Notes under the pieces: model-generated
Databases searched by the model: none
Told to the model about the DNA's origin: nothing
What the model saw: the letters and a program-made list of their open reading frames with translations, nothing else
Shown here: in pieces, positions 31,616-42,652 of the stretch
How the letters are laid out: each line of letters starts with the position of its first letter
How positions within the stretch are numbered: position 1 is the stretch's first letter
Program-made: the position numbers and the translations under genes
Assembly: GCF_014839805.1 (NCBI RefSeq)
Contig: NC_051116.1
Coordinates: 8,289,556-8,353,555 of the forward strand
Direction of reading: 5' to 3'
DNA: 64,000 nt
Source of the DNA: Manduca sexta
Lineage: Eukaryota > Arthropoda > Insecta > Lepidoptera > Sphingidae

Positions 31616-31998
31616 TGGTTAAAAAATGAGATAGCAATTAATTCTTAATAGGTAAGAAAGAGAGCGCCGCATGTGTGGGAGACATCTTGCTATCTCCCTC
31701 GCACGCCTGCACAATCATGGCGATGACGTCAATCTTCATTGTAGTTGAGCGTACTTAATATTTTATCTATTATTAATAAGTTATTCTTTAACTTATTATG
31801 TTTTTATTGGTTGATTTCAATGATATTAATTTGAATTTCAACTGACCTTATAAAACAAAACAACCATCTTACTTGAAACGTTTCAACAACAACGTCAAAT
31901 AATACGAATCAATTGCATAAAATAAATCAAAGTACAATAAACATTTCATATGATAACATATGTTAATGTTATCGGAGTTGGCAAAGATTTCTGTTTTT
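31616..31998. other. Stretch without a gene
   Basis: 31640..31740 has short inverted matches (GATAGCAATTAATTC versus CTTGCTATCTCCC) and a CRE-like ATGACGTCAAT near 31723. No gene or assigned repeat is seen. Confidence 0.3.
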
Positions 31999-32135
31999 GA
32001 ATGCATCGGTGGTGTAGGTATTACGCGTTATAATATATAATAGTTAACAATCGTGCTGAGGTCGCGGGTTCGATCTCCAGGTCAGGTAAAATGCTATTAG
32101 GGTTTTCTACACAGTATCAGCCTGAAATCACGCCA
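31999..32135 (+). mobile_element. S2 SINE head and middle
   Basis: ATGCATCGGTGGTGTAGGTA, B box GCGGGTTCGATCTCC, then ACACAGTATCAGCCTGAAAT. The copy is cut off where S3 begins at about 32138, another S2/S3 junction like 22632..23014. Confidence 0.65.
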
Positions 32136-32137
32136 TA

Positions 32138-32440
32138 GTGGCCCACGTATGTCATATTCCGGGATCAGCCTGTGTATATCCGGCTCCAACAGGCCGGCAT
32201 AATTATGCCGACGGTCGACGGGTAATCATCTCTTATTAGTCGATATTCACTTAACATCAGATGCACTGGACTCACTCAGCCGTGTTTGTACAAAAAAAGA
32301 ATGTTAAATATTTTTCTATTACAACTGATTACTGGGATAAGTTGTCTGACTGCAATATCCGTATTAATATGAGGCTCTGAATAGCATTTCTTCGCAAGAT
32401 TTTTTTTTCGGTTGCCAAAGGAAGATATTATTTTTCCCTA
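32138..32440 (-). repeat. Family S3 with 130-bp extension
   Basis: S3 in reverse (ATTCCGGGATCAGCCTGTGT, CCAACAGGCCGGCATAATTA), then 32306..32440 with TTACTGGGATAAGTTGTCTG and TTAATATGAGGCTCTG. The same extension follows S3 at 40791..40930, so the mobile unit or ancestral duplicated unit is longer than S3 alone. Confidence 0.65.
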
Positions 32441-32445
32441 TATAT

Positions 32446-32535
32446 AATCATCTCTCGTCAGGCGACATTCTTTTGGACTCCACACCACTTACCATCAGGT
32501 TCCATGGGGTCACTTTGTAGAGGCCGTAAAAAAAA
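32446..32535 (-). repeat. Family S3, 5' end fragment
   Basis: ATCATCTCTCGTCAGGCGAC, then CCACACCACTTACCATCAGG, is the reverse complement of the S3 5' part. Confidence 0.6.
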
Positions 32536-32574
32536 ACCGACAATAAATGACAACAACCTCTTCCTCTATCATAT

Positions 32575-32815
32575 GGAACTTAACATAGCTTTCAATTTTA
32601 ACGGTGAGAGGAAAACATCGCGAGGAAACATTTTGTAGGTGTCCTCGCGAGATTTCTAAATAAAAGATTATATTTCTCCTGAGATTTCTAAATACAAACA
32701 TCTAATATACGCGACTTCTGCTAACCCGCACCAGACCAGCGTGACAGACTCCGGCATACATCTTGTCATTAGAGAAGGCACTTCCCCAGCAATGGGACAT
32801 ATACCATTACTAATG
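32575..32815 (+). mobile_element. S1 SINE, diverged variant
   Basis: TTTTAACGGTGAGAGGAAAA, CTAACCCGCACCAGACCAGC, GTGACAGACTCCGGC and AGAGAAGGCACTTCCCCAGC follow S1 order. Same old variant as 18922..19165. The head is missing. Confidence 0.6.
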
Positions 32816-33384
32816 TAGCGGTACAATTAGTATGCTCAACGCCATCTCGTCAACATCAATAGAACTTCAAGAAGACCTATGTGGTATTGACACAACTGTA
32901 GTGATTTATCGCATAGCAATCAAGCAAGATGGCGACAGACGAACCTGAATTACGCCTGCACAATTTGCGCGACGTGCAGCATATATACCACCTCCGAATA
33001 GGAACCGTCGGAGGAGTCGCGGCCGGTCACAAACATCTGCCTGACTGGGAACCATCTGTTTCTCTACAGTGGTGTCTACCTTTACGCCGCTAAACTAATA
33101 TAGCCGGGAGAAACGTATGTCACATCTCTGGCTACCCTTTAAAACGGGCAAGCCGTGATGCTATGCGTTTTTGTTTGTCCGTTCAGCCAGGCTGCACGGG
33201 ATCACAATATTTGTTGACCACTCCGCCGCGCCGCGTCCTAGACGATTTATTTGCACACTTCACGCTAGCCCGCGCGGGATACCGTGTTATTTGTAACTGG
33301 ATAATGTTCATTCATCTTTTGATATGGAGTGATTTTGTAGTCTAGTTAATACTTTACTTATAATAGGATTTTTATGGGCACGGT
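32816..33384. other. Stretch without a supported gene
   Basis: 33105..33165 (ATGTCACATCTCTGGCTACC, then GCCGTGATGCTATG) resembles the LINE/S2 tail. The 60-residue frame at 33163..33345 is not convincing. Confidence 0.3.
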
Positions 33385-33606
33385 AAAATGTCCCTTAAAC
33401 TGATAGTAAATTAGGGTCAAGATAGAATGTCGACTGGTGAGAGATGATTGCCATCGCCAGTAGACACAATTATGGCGCTCTGTTTGAACCGGATATATAC
33501 AGGCTGATCACGAAACGAGACGCAGTTACGTAGGCCATCATGACGGGTTTTGTATGTTGTGTGCGGTGGTCGCTATCCGGGCGGATCTAAAATATATCCT
33601 ACCATT
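33385..33606 (+). repeat. Interspersed family S3, full copy
   Basis: Contains AGATAGAATGTCGACTGGTG, GAACCGGATATATACAGGCT and CTATCCGGGCGGATCTAAAA then ATATATCCTACCA. Confidence 0.75.
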
Positions 33607-34069
33607 AAGAAATTAATATCTTATATCTTTCTAATTATTGAAGCGGCACTAAAGCTTGTATCACAACCAGAAACCAGTATTATTCACTAGTGCTATAGGT
33701 TACTACTTTTTCCCTGATGCAGACTTTAACAAAGCCGGAGCATCGAGCTAATGCTAGAAATAAATATACACAAACATCATACAAATTTTAATGCATTGTC
33801 ATTCATCATGTTTCATTTGTAATCATATCGAAACAGACATATCAAAGCCTATACAGTCAGACCGGAGGCATATATCTGCGAACAGTACAATATCTATCAA
33901 TACAATATCTATCATAATTGCGAAACCTCACTCTAAACTCTCTCGATTCTTTTCATCTTCATTAAACCATAACGTAAACAAAATTCCTAAAACAAAAACG
34001 CTCTCGATTAAAACACGCACTCAAAAACAAAACAATCGAACGACATAAAAGTCGTAACACTAAACTGTT
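33607..34069. other. AT-rich stretch, no gene supported
   Basis: The 85-residue frame 33791..34048 is Ser/Thr/Asn/Lys-rich from AT-rich sequence and lacks recognisable motifs. Confidence 0.3.
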
Positions 34070-34420
34070 AACGTTTCGGGTCCTCACAAAATGGCGCCCA
34101 TCGTAGCGTTGCGTTAACCAGCGTATCGTGAGCCGCAACGAATCCAGTCTAAACAGCACTAACACAGCCCACGGTCCTGAATATAAAAACAAACAACCGA
34201 GCGCAGATGCGCAAAGAGGAGGCCATTAGGGCACACCGTCAGTCGAAGAGATTTTTATACAATAAAGGGGTCAGGAGTGAACGTCGCCTAGTGCAATTTC
34301 CTCCCTCACGGCTTCACGCGGCCGCCTTCCGTCCATTAAAACTTGTGCACGACGCACACGTTCGATTATTTTGTCGTTCGACTGTCGGACGATATTTTAT
34401 TGAGATATCAATGTTATTAG
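34070..34420. promoter_or_regulatory. GC-richer patch, possible promoter or 5' exon
   Basis: Clearly GC-richer than its surroundings. It contains AAAATGGCGCCC (34088..34099, overlapping a YY1/Pho-like core), AATATAAAAAC near 34179, and CpG-rich CGCGGCCGCC. The short frames on both strands are not convincing. A promoter or untranslated first exon is possible but weakly supported. Confidence 0.2.
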
Positions 34421-36267
34421 ATTTTTAAAGATAACTGGTATACGAATGCATTAGTTAAGAGATGGTAAATAAAATTATTTTTTGATTATCAATTATTGTT
34501 AATTATTCGTTTTATTTTTAAAGGTTATTATGGTGCAATTATAATAAGAACATTTAAAAAGCGTATATATTAAGAAATGCGTGTTCACACGCTACATTTA
34601 GGGCAGAGAGAGGATTGTCAGTTATAAAGAATACCAAAAATATATGAAATGTTGCCAACAATATAAAATGGTTGCGTTCTCAATTCCTAACAATTTTATA
34701 CACATTTTAATATATTTTCTTCATACAATTTTTAAAGTAATTGCAACTGGAAACAGCAGCACAGTACGCACTCAACAACTCAAACGTCAGTACTTTTAAA
34801 CTCAAACCAGAAAATAACGCACCTTAATCAATTTCCTCATCTAAGCCAACAAAACCGACACAACTGTCGACCAACAAAAAATCTCCAGTGTGCGCACAAA
34901 GAGGACGCACGTCGATTTTTACGATGGGATTTTTAATGGGCCAGAATTAATGATCATGGAAGAGCCCGTTTCCTTTGAGATCCGACCTGACCCAAAGGGT
35001 CTCTGAATATGTTATAAACAAAGGAAGTGGTTGTATGCGTTATATCTTATTTAAAGGTATTTTCCTCGACGTTGCAGCGTAGTTACTGCGCATTAGAGAG
35101 CATCCTGTGATGTGCTCAGCGCAATGTGTTTCGTCATTCAAAGTTTGACTGTTATTGTTTAATGCGACTTGTGAAATTTAATAAAATGTTTGTCTCGAGA
35201 TTCAGGTATGTAAATAAAATTTTGACACATTCTCGTACGTTTACACCCTTTACCTGGATTAATATCCAATAGCACTCAAGGATGATGTAGATTTTAATTA
35301 GTAAAAGATTTTTGGAAATCACCCTACACCGTAATAAAACATAACAGTGTAACTGTCCAATGCCTACTGTAGAATAATTAACCATTTTTTATAATAATTT
35401 CTAAGTTTACGCGAATGTCACACATTGAAATAAAAGTATTTCCTTTTATTTTTGCACGATCAACACCTCAGTTCCCTTCGTGACCATGACAGCAAAATTT
35501 TCAAAGTTAAAATAATATAAAAAACCGATTAAATTCAGAAAATAGTCTTATATCACATTTTTTTCTAATATCACGGTGAGAAAATCTGGAGCAAACCACT
35601 ATAGCTGGTATTTTACCACGCGGACGGTACTCGCTAGCCACTCTACAACTAAACGCCTCAATACACTAGGCAGCCTAACCGGAGATTATAGAACGCCATT
35701 CTAACACTATTCGCCCAAAGCAAGTCTAACTGCAGTACTAATGACCGTCAGGAGGAACGCATTCACTCCTCTATCCTCACTTTATCCCAAGTCGGTTTAC
35801 TTCCAGCAAAAATATTATACCCTCTCAGAACGATAGTTGGAAGTGTGACGGTATATTTATGTCGTAATGGAATTTTAGTACGTAGAGCTTCGGTTTAAAT
35901 TGTAGGGAAAGGTTCATTAAATACTTGAGAAGAATATTAGACAATAATGTAGAAAAGCGATGGTATGTTCCTTAGAGAAGTAAGAATAAGGTGTTCCATG
36001 ACTAGTTTTAATTAAATCAAAATACTTTAGATGGACTTGCTCTTGTGGGAAACATGAATATGTTTAGAGATTCGTTTTGATTAAATAATTTTCGATGGAC
36101 TCCTTTATGGTTATTTGTATTACATTGAATAATAAAAACATCATGCTAAGAAAATATTAGCTTTCACAAATGAAAAACATAATGAGAAAATACATCTTTT
36201 GCATTTTAATGCGGAATAACTTCAAATATTTTGCTTCCAAAAATTACTAAAGATAAACGCTACGAAT
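34421..36267. other. AT-rich single-copy stretch without recognised features
   Basis: No genes, RNA genes or repeat families are recognised. 35575..35830 is slightly GC-richer without coding signs. Confidence 0.35.
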
Positions 36268-36353
36268 AAATCCCACTAAAGATTTAAGCACCACGGTGGG
36301 TGCCAACATCGAATATCGCACACATGCACAAAACAACCTAATAACGCACCATA

Positions 36354-36450
36354 GCGACGTCACAGACGAATAGCAAGCACTTCCTGCATCCGCCACTTCC
36401 GGTGACGTCACGGCAGCCATATTAAACGGCCGCCATATTTGAAAATGGCC
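36354..36450. promoter_or_regulatory. CRE/ETS/YY1-like cluster (copy A)
   Basis: GCGACGTCAC (36354..36363), CACTTCCGG (36394..36402) directly joined to TGACGTCA (36403..36410), GCCATATT (36417..36424), and AAAATGGCCGCC (36443..36454). These resemble CREB/ATF, ETS and YY1/Pho sites, a combination typical of strong housekeeping-type promoters. The same sites are unchanged in copy B (50393..50490). The 76-residue minus-strand frame over the region has no recognised domain. No TSS or downstream exon is identified. Confidence 0.35.
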
Positions 36451-36480
36451 GCCAGGTACATAGACGCGTGAGTTCAAGCG

Positions 36481-37885
36481 GTTTTCAGGTCAAGTTAACT
36501 TGTTATATTTATTGGCAACTTTCAAGATGTCTAAGTTTGTGGGAAGTTCGAGAAATTCAGTTTGTTTTTACACTCGACCTCTTTCGAGTTGATTTATATT
36601 AGTTTCCAGTTAGTTCTTGTGGGTTTAACTCTTACATCAATATCTTGGAATAAAAGATTCTTAGATGAATAAAACTTAAGAAAAATATTTATATTCGAAA
36701 AAAATCTGCGTAGAATCACGCTTGTGTACTTAAGAAGGTAATGAGATAAAAAAAAGTACACTGGCGTCTCGTTACCACTTTTCGATAATATACTCAAATA
36801 TTAAGAAGCCTATCACTTAGTTTTCCTAGATACAAGAATAAGAAAAACATTTACACAGATCTAAAAATTACCAAAATTGAACTCTGAACCTCGAAATTCA
36901 AAACAGACGCACGAATTTATATTTATCTTAAACATCGTAATATCTAATAGCGACCTTAAACCGATTGCACATCAAATAAGAAACAATAATCATTTCTTAT
37001 AATAAAGATATGAACCGATGTTAACTGACGGGTTGCCAAATACTTGGGAAATAAGCTGACGAATATCATTAAAGGGGTTAGCAGAAATGTTCATGGTTGA
37101 GGAAAATCAGCGATTGATGCAAAATCGAAGTCAATCTTCGAACTACCGACCGTCATTACCATATCAGCTATTAACACAACGCTAAATCGATTTTTGGCAA
37201 ATATCTGTTAGAAAGCAAAATGATTATTTCTGTATCTTATTTAAATTTACAAAATTTATTTTTTTTGCTATAAATGAATAATTCTTGAATTACACAAAAC
37301 GCTCATTAAGAAAGCTATAGTATTATAAAATTTATCTTATTTTTCCCTTTTAAATATCACTCTTGTAAAGTTGCCATTTTCAAGTTAGCGTAGTGTTAAT
37401 TGCAGCTGTCGATTTGTAAATGTTTGATGATATTAAGTATGCTAGGTAAGAAATAAACGATTGGTTTAAAATCGAAATTAAAATCCGAACTACCGGTCAT
37501 CATTTCTTATTTATTTTATATTTGTAAATGATAAAATAAATTAAGAACTCTAGGCATTGTGTTACAGTAAATTATTACTTTAAAGTCCTTGCGCGTTACG
37601 AATAGCCAAAATGATATAAATAAAAAAATAAGATAAATTAATCAGAAATCCACCAAAAAACATACATTTTACAAGGAAAATTCCGACATCCCTACGAGGT
37701 TTTATTAGTACAATTCAAATAGGAGCATGGATTCCAATGTCTATGAATTATTATGGACGACGTTGCCAACACTAACGCGGGGAATTTCGGTAGGTTATCA
37801 AAATACAAGGAATTCGAACGTTTCATCGTAATCTTGATTTGTGGTATTGTCAATATTTATTATATTGTACTAATGGTATATAAAA
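36481..37885. other. AT-rich stretch, no gene (copy A)
   Basis: No repeat family or gene is recognised. It is nearly identical to 50520..51920. Confidence 0.4.
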
Positions 37886-38215
37886 GCGGCGATAGTCTAG
37901 TTGGTTGTGCAACGGACTGCCGAGACGAATGTCCGCAGGTTCAAATCCCAATGGCACATACCTTTGACTTTTCTAAAAAATTATGTGTGTATTCTTTGTG
38001 AATTATCGCTTGCTTTAATGGTGAAGGAAAAACATCGTGAGGGAAGCTGCATATCTGAGAAATTCTCTTCTAGGAATTTTCGAGGGTGTGTGAAGTCTAC
38101 CAACCCGCACTAGGCCAGCGTGGTGGAATAAGGCCTTATTCCTTATTCCCTCTCAGTAGTAGGAGAGGCCCGTGCCCAACAGTGGGACAGTATATAATAC
38201 AGGGCTGATATTATA
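37886..38215 (+). mobile_element. S1 SINE, full length (copy A arrangement)
   Basis: GCGGCGATAGTCTAGTTGGT to TAATACAGGGCTGATATTAT. Copy B keeps only a 3' remnant of this element (about 52068..52145), with another sequence in place of its 5' part. The two alleles therefore differ by a rearrangement, not a simple insertion. Confidence 0.85.
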
Positions 38216-38356
38216 TTTTTTATATTAATGGTATATAAACATTGCTGTTAATGTTAATACAAAAATAAAATTGAATTGTTTGTCTGTTAACCTTCTTCAT
38301 TCTGCATTTTTTTTCTATCGTACACCGACAGTATATATACAACATTATTTTAGTAT

Positions 38357-38460
38357 ATTCATCATCATCATCATCATCATCAGTAGTCCCAGGATGCCCA
38401 CTACTGAATATGGGCCTCCCCCAAAGATTTCCAGATCGCCCTATTGGAAGCGGCCAAATT
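38357..38460 (-). mobile_element. RTE-type LINE 3' end fragment
   Basis: (TCA)n then AGTAGTCCCAGGATGCCCAC, GGGCCTCCCCCAAAGATTTC and CTATTGGAAGCGGCC. The minus-strand reading is the RTE ORF2 end and tail. Present in both copies (B: 52255..52352). Confidence 0.65.
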
Positions 38461-38470
38461 TAGTATATTA

Positions 38471-38807
38471 TATATATAGTAATAATAATATCAGCCTGTA
38501 TTATATACTGTCCCACTGTTGGGCACGGGCCTCCTCTACTACTGAGAGGGATTAGGCCATAGTCCACCACGCTGGTCTAGTGCGGATTGGTAGACTTCAC
38601 ACAACCTCGAAAATTCCTATAGAGAATTTTTCTAGTATGCAGGTTTCCTCACGATGCTTTTCCTTCACCGTTAAAGCAAGCGATAATTCACAAAGAATAC
38701 ACATATATTTTTTTAGAAAAGTCAGGTGTGTGTGCCCTTGGGATTTGAACCTGCAGACATTCATCTCGGCAGTCCGTTCCACAACCAACTAGGCCATTGC
38801 CGCTTTT
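38471..38807 (-). mobile_element. S1 SINE insertion present only in copy A
   Basis: Full-length S1 in reverse, flanked by TTAGTATATTA at 38460..38470 and 38808..38818. Copy B has a single TTAGTATATTA at 52354..52364 with no SINE, so it preserves the pre-insertion site. The 63- and 70-codon frames over it are artefacts. Confidence 0.92.
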
Positions 38808-39357
38808 TTAGTATATTACAAACCCGAAATTAGTTTGTCGAAAATCGGTAATACAATCTATTGCACTATCAAAATATATTAAAATTTCGTCAAGCTGGTT
38901 ACCTTTTGTATTTTAAAACGTTTAAAAAATGTAAAGATATAACTCCGTATTATGACAAAAAAAAAATACTACAAAACTCTATAATCCGTTCACCATGTGG
39001 ACAACTTAAACCGTTTAAGTAAAATACAATTTTGTAATTCGCGAGCGCTGCACGCCTTAACAGTTTTATAGTTGTCAACGCAGGGCAGGATTTGGATATG
39101 ATTGATCCCCCGCCTTATTTCAAAACTATTTGATTGAAGAAATATTTAGACGATATTGCTGCAAATAGATTTCTATATTCTTACGGTACTAGCTCTGTAG
39201 CAACTAGCAATGCCGAGCAAAGCATATTTCCAATAAACAAACTATAGGATTAGTAAGTAAATAATTGCAAGATTAGTATGCAATCATAAAAACGCATATG
39301 CACCATATTAAATCAAACAGCAGACATAATCATATAATAATTAGTTGTATACTTTAT

Positions 39358-39480
39358 ATAACCTGATAAAAATCATAGAAACCCGTTGGGTACGGGGCGC
39401 TTCCATCACGTCAGGTCAGAATTTTTTACGAGAGGTCCTTGTTCAGCAGTGGACTCCTACTTATGGCTTATGATTATGAT
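39358..39480 (+). mobile_element. RTE-type LINE C-terminal fragment (copy A)
   Basis: AACCTGATAAAAATCATAGA ... CTTGTTCAGCAGTGGACTCC ... ATGATTATGATC is the end of an RTE ORF2 and its ATG-rich tail. The frame is broken here. It is better preserved at 52865..53010, with about 70 bp more in B. Confidence 0.6.
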
Positions 39481-39914
39481 CATACATTTCTTTAACTACC
39501 AATCTAAGCTTCTATAAATATAATGTGGGACCCATAACTCCCTACCCGAAATACTCCACAACTAGATACATCCCTGGCAGGTTTTACAGCAAGAATAAAA
39601 CTGCAAATATATGCAAAACGCATCAACATTCGGCAGTCGGTATCGTTCATTTTTTTAATACCACACTGTTACGAATTCATCCGAAAACGGCTGAGAATTT
39701 GAGTGGATTTCTAGTGATTTTACGAGGCTTTGATATTTTGGATATAAGAACGGATTTTAATTCTAAGATCTAAATTTTGGCATTGGATTTGATATTTGCC
39801 CAGGCTTAGATACTAACGTATTCAATGTGAAACTTTATTGAACTAGAATATATTAACTGAACTGTTTATCTATGAGAATTCATTTATATGTCGACATATG
39901 TAATATCAAAAAAA

Positions 39915-40210
39915 GCGGCGATAGCCTAGTTGGGTGAGGAACGCACTGCCGATACGAATGTTCGCAGTTTCAAATCCCAAGGGCACACACCTCTGATTTT
40001 TCTTAAATGATGTGTGTATTTTTACGAATTAATCACTTGCTTTAACGGTGAAGGAAAATAGCGTGAGGAATCCTGCATCCCTATAGGAATTTTGAGGGTA
40101 TGTCTACCAATCCGCACTAGGCCAGCGTGGTGGACTAAGGCCTAATTCTTCTACATAGTAGCGGAGGCCCGTACCTAGTAGTGGGACAGTAATACAGGGC
40201 TGATATTATT
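39915..40210 (+). mobile_element. S1 SINE shared by both copies (A)
   Basis: GCGGCGATAGCCTAGTTGGG through ACAGTAATACAGGGCTGATA, with a short internal deletion after CCTGCAT. Present at the same place in copy B (53541..53830), so it predates the divergence. Confidence 0.85.
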
Positions 40211-40534
40211 ATAATTTTTATATGGACCAGATAAAACATATCAAGAAAGATAAATGCAATTATTGAGTGAGTGACCTTTTAGCATCATAACTCCGAGGTT
40301 CTCCAGACGGAACATTGCCGACAGAACAAATACAATTATCACAACTCTAAGATTCTGCAAAGTAATCTAAATTCCCTCCTCATAATCACCTGAAGATAGA
40401 CTCCTCGTGATTACCGCTCATTCACAAAGCGAGCTCTGGCTGTTTGCAATTTCCGGCCAATGTTAGAAACTACGTACGAAATGTCACTAAGAGTAATCAC
40501 AGTAACTTGGTTACTAGGCGCTTCTTAGAAATGC

Positions 40535-40930
40535 TCTGCTGGTGGTAGGATATATTTTATATCCGCCCGAATACCGACCACCGTACACAAGGCGTTGAAA
40601 CCCGCCATAGTGGCGCACGTAAGCGCGTCGCGTTCCGGGATCGGTGTGTATATCCGGTTCCAACAGGCCGGCATAATTGTGTCGATTGTCGAGGGGTAAT
40701 CATCTCTCGTCAGCTGATATTCTATTGGACCCCACTCCACTTGCCATCAGACGCAGTGGCGAGACATTGCCATGCTTGTTCAAAAAAATATTTAGCAATT
40801 TTTTATTAAAACTTATTACTGGGATAAGTTGTCTGAATGCAATATCCGACTTAATATGAGGATCTGGACAGCATATTTTCGCAAGGTTTTTTTATCCAAT
40901 TGCCAATGGAAGGTATTGTTTTTCTATTAT
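40535..40930 (-). repeat. Family S3 with extension (copy A)
   Basis: S3 in reverse (GGATATATTTTATATCCGCC ... CCAACAGGCCGGCATAATTG ... TTCTATTGGACCCCACTCC) followed by the 130-bp extension TTACTGGGATAAGTTGTCTG. Corresponds to 32138..32440 and, in copy B, to about 54175..54510. Confidence 0.7.
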
Positions 40931-41129
40931 GCCCCCTACAAGTAGGAGGCCCTGTGCGTTTTCTCTCTTCGCTATCCCCTGAGTCCGCATCTGTCTAAAA
41001 TATGTGCCAAATTTCAACAAAATCTATATAGAAGTTTATTCGTTAGTATAAATCCAAATAACTTCATGAATATTCGCGTATTAATATCAGCAAAATACTA
41101 AGGTTTCAGATATGCAAAATGAAATTGGA

Positions 41130-41290
41130 AGCGCATAGCCGCCCCGCAAATAATAATACTTAATAACATTAAATAAGCCGGTTAAGTCTCATAGTGGGCC
41201 CGGCTCGCGCGGGGAATCCCCACAAATCCGGTTAAGCCCCGGTCCAACACACCGCGCGGTCGTAAAGAAAGCCCGGCTTCTTTTGATGTA
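41130..41290. promoter_or_regulatory. CpG-rich patch with paired CCGGTTAAG (copy A)
   Basis: GC-rich in an AT-rich setting: GGGCCCGGCTCGCGCGGGGA, CCGCGCGGTCG, and two CCGGTTAAG motifs about 60 bp apart that resemble Grainyhead-type sites. Nearly unchanged in copy B (about 54705..54860). A regulatory element or unmethylated promoter is possible. No transcript is identified. Confidence 0.25.
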
Positions 41291-41662
41291 AAAGTCTTTT
41301 AGAAGTTAAAACGCGACATCGCAAGCCAGTGTTGTGACATGCCCTCGCGTTTCGTTTTTAAATATTACAATTTACGTTAAAAAGTTTTGAAAGGAACGCG
41401 AGTTTTCAAATGTCCTCGTGGTGAGTGAATATATTTTATTAAGTTCTAAGTTTTTGAAAGAATTTTCGAATGTAAAATGCGACTGCATTTAAAGTGTCTG
41501 AAGAAAGTATAATAGGAATAATATACAACATTAAACTTGGAATTTCTAGAGACGTAAAAATACAAAGTTTAATATTTGTATAAAAGATGTTTAAATGTAT
41601 AATCTTACAAATAATATGGCTGCGAAGTTGGCAAATAACTTTAGACGTTTGGAAGAAATATA

Positions 41663-41945
41663 TCTATGCATATTATAAAACAAAGTCCCCTAAAAGCTAC
41701 GTACCGAATGGAATAAATTTTCTCAAAATCTATTGAACGGATCTTTATACGGTTTTTACTAAAATAATTACAATTCTTGGAGAAGGTTTAGGTTAATAGT
41801 ACATTACGGTTTTATGTAAATTGACTGAAATATAACGATTACTGTTGAAGAGGTCGCGTGGTGAAAAATCTCGTGGGTAGGGATATATGCAGGAAAATCT
41901 TTGCGACATACTGATTATCACGCGGGCGAAGCCGCGAATCAAGGG
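41663..41945 (+). mobile_element. Helitron-like element (copy A)
   Basis: A|TCTATGCATATTATAAAACA start, TCTATTGAACGGATCTTTAT, and CACGCGGGCGAAGCCGCGAA hairpin. The terminal CTAG is eroded. Present in both copies (B from 55238). Confidence 0.65.
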
Positions 41946-42652
41946 AAGTATAGATTCGTTTTTAGATGTATAGAGATTAATCACGTCTCCGTAAAACAGA
42001 CTTTAAACTAAAACATCTTTCAATGTTAAACAAATAAAACAAAATAACATAGTTATGTTTCGAAACACATTTAATCAAAAACATTCACTCAGAACATACA
42101 AAAGCGGATCAAGTTTCACATACGAAATCCAATCGTGCCAAAATTGTTTACACGACACACAAAATAACCGAATCAAAACGGCAAACGTGGAGTTTTTGTT
42201 GCGTACGCACGATATAAACGCTCGTATTCACTGTGCGATTTATAATACGCATTAGGCTTATGCACACGAATTTTGATCGAACTAACAACATATTATAAGA
42301 CCCCCCCCCCCTAGCTTTTGAGACAATTCTTGTGCGCTCGGTTTTCACACCAAATGCACGCCCATGTATGGCGGTCATAGGCACACATTCAAGTGTGTAT
42401 ACCGCGTGGTTGACAACACATTGAGGTCTATAAGAGCCCTATTTCCCTTCCTTTTTCCCCTACACCAATCCTAGCAAGTTCCCATTCTCCCCCACTGTTA
42501 ATTCTGCCATATCCTTCTCCACTCTCTTTCGGGCATCTGCTCACGCCTATACACAAAAAACATCATACGATACAAACGCAGTAGAGCTTTAATTGTGATT
42601 ACTTGCAAGAAATAATTATCTCAGTCGACACTTCATCGAGCATCACGTGCAG
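41946..42652. other. Stretch without a supported gene (copy A)
   Basis: Holds a poly-C run (42301..42311; 12 C in copy B at 55876..55887) and a 66-codon frame at 42055..42255. That frame is conserved between copies except Arg/Lys at one site, as expected of alleles whether coding or not. No motif is recognised. Confidence 0.35.

Noticed and set aside
36247..36477. 76-codon minus-strand frame, repeated in copy B
   Set aside because: No recognisable domain. It overlaps the CRE/ETS/YY1-like cluster, and its conservation is expected between alleles or duplicate copies.
38360..38382. Short TCA repeats considered as a CRISPR-like or tandem array
   Set aside because: It is a simple trinucleotide run that forms the tail of an RTE LINE. 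No spacer-repeat structure exists anywhere in the window.
42055..42255. 66-codon frame nearly identical in both copies
   Set aside because: Near-identity is the background state of the two copies here, so it is not evidence of selection. No start context, motif or splice signals were convincing.
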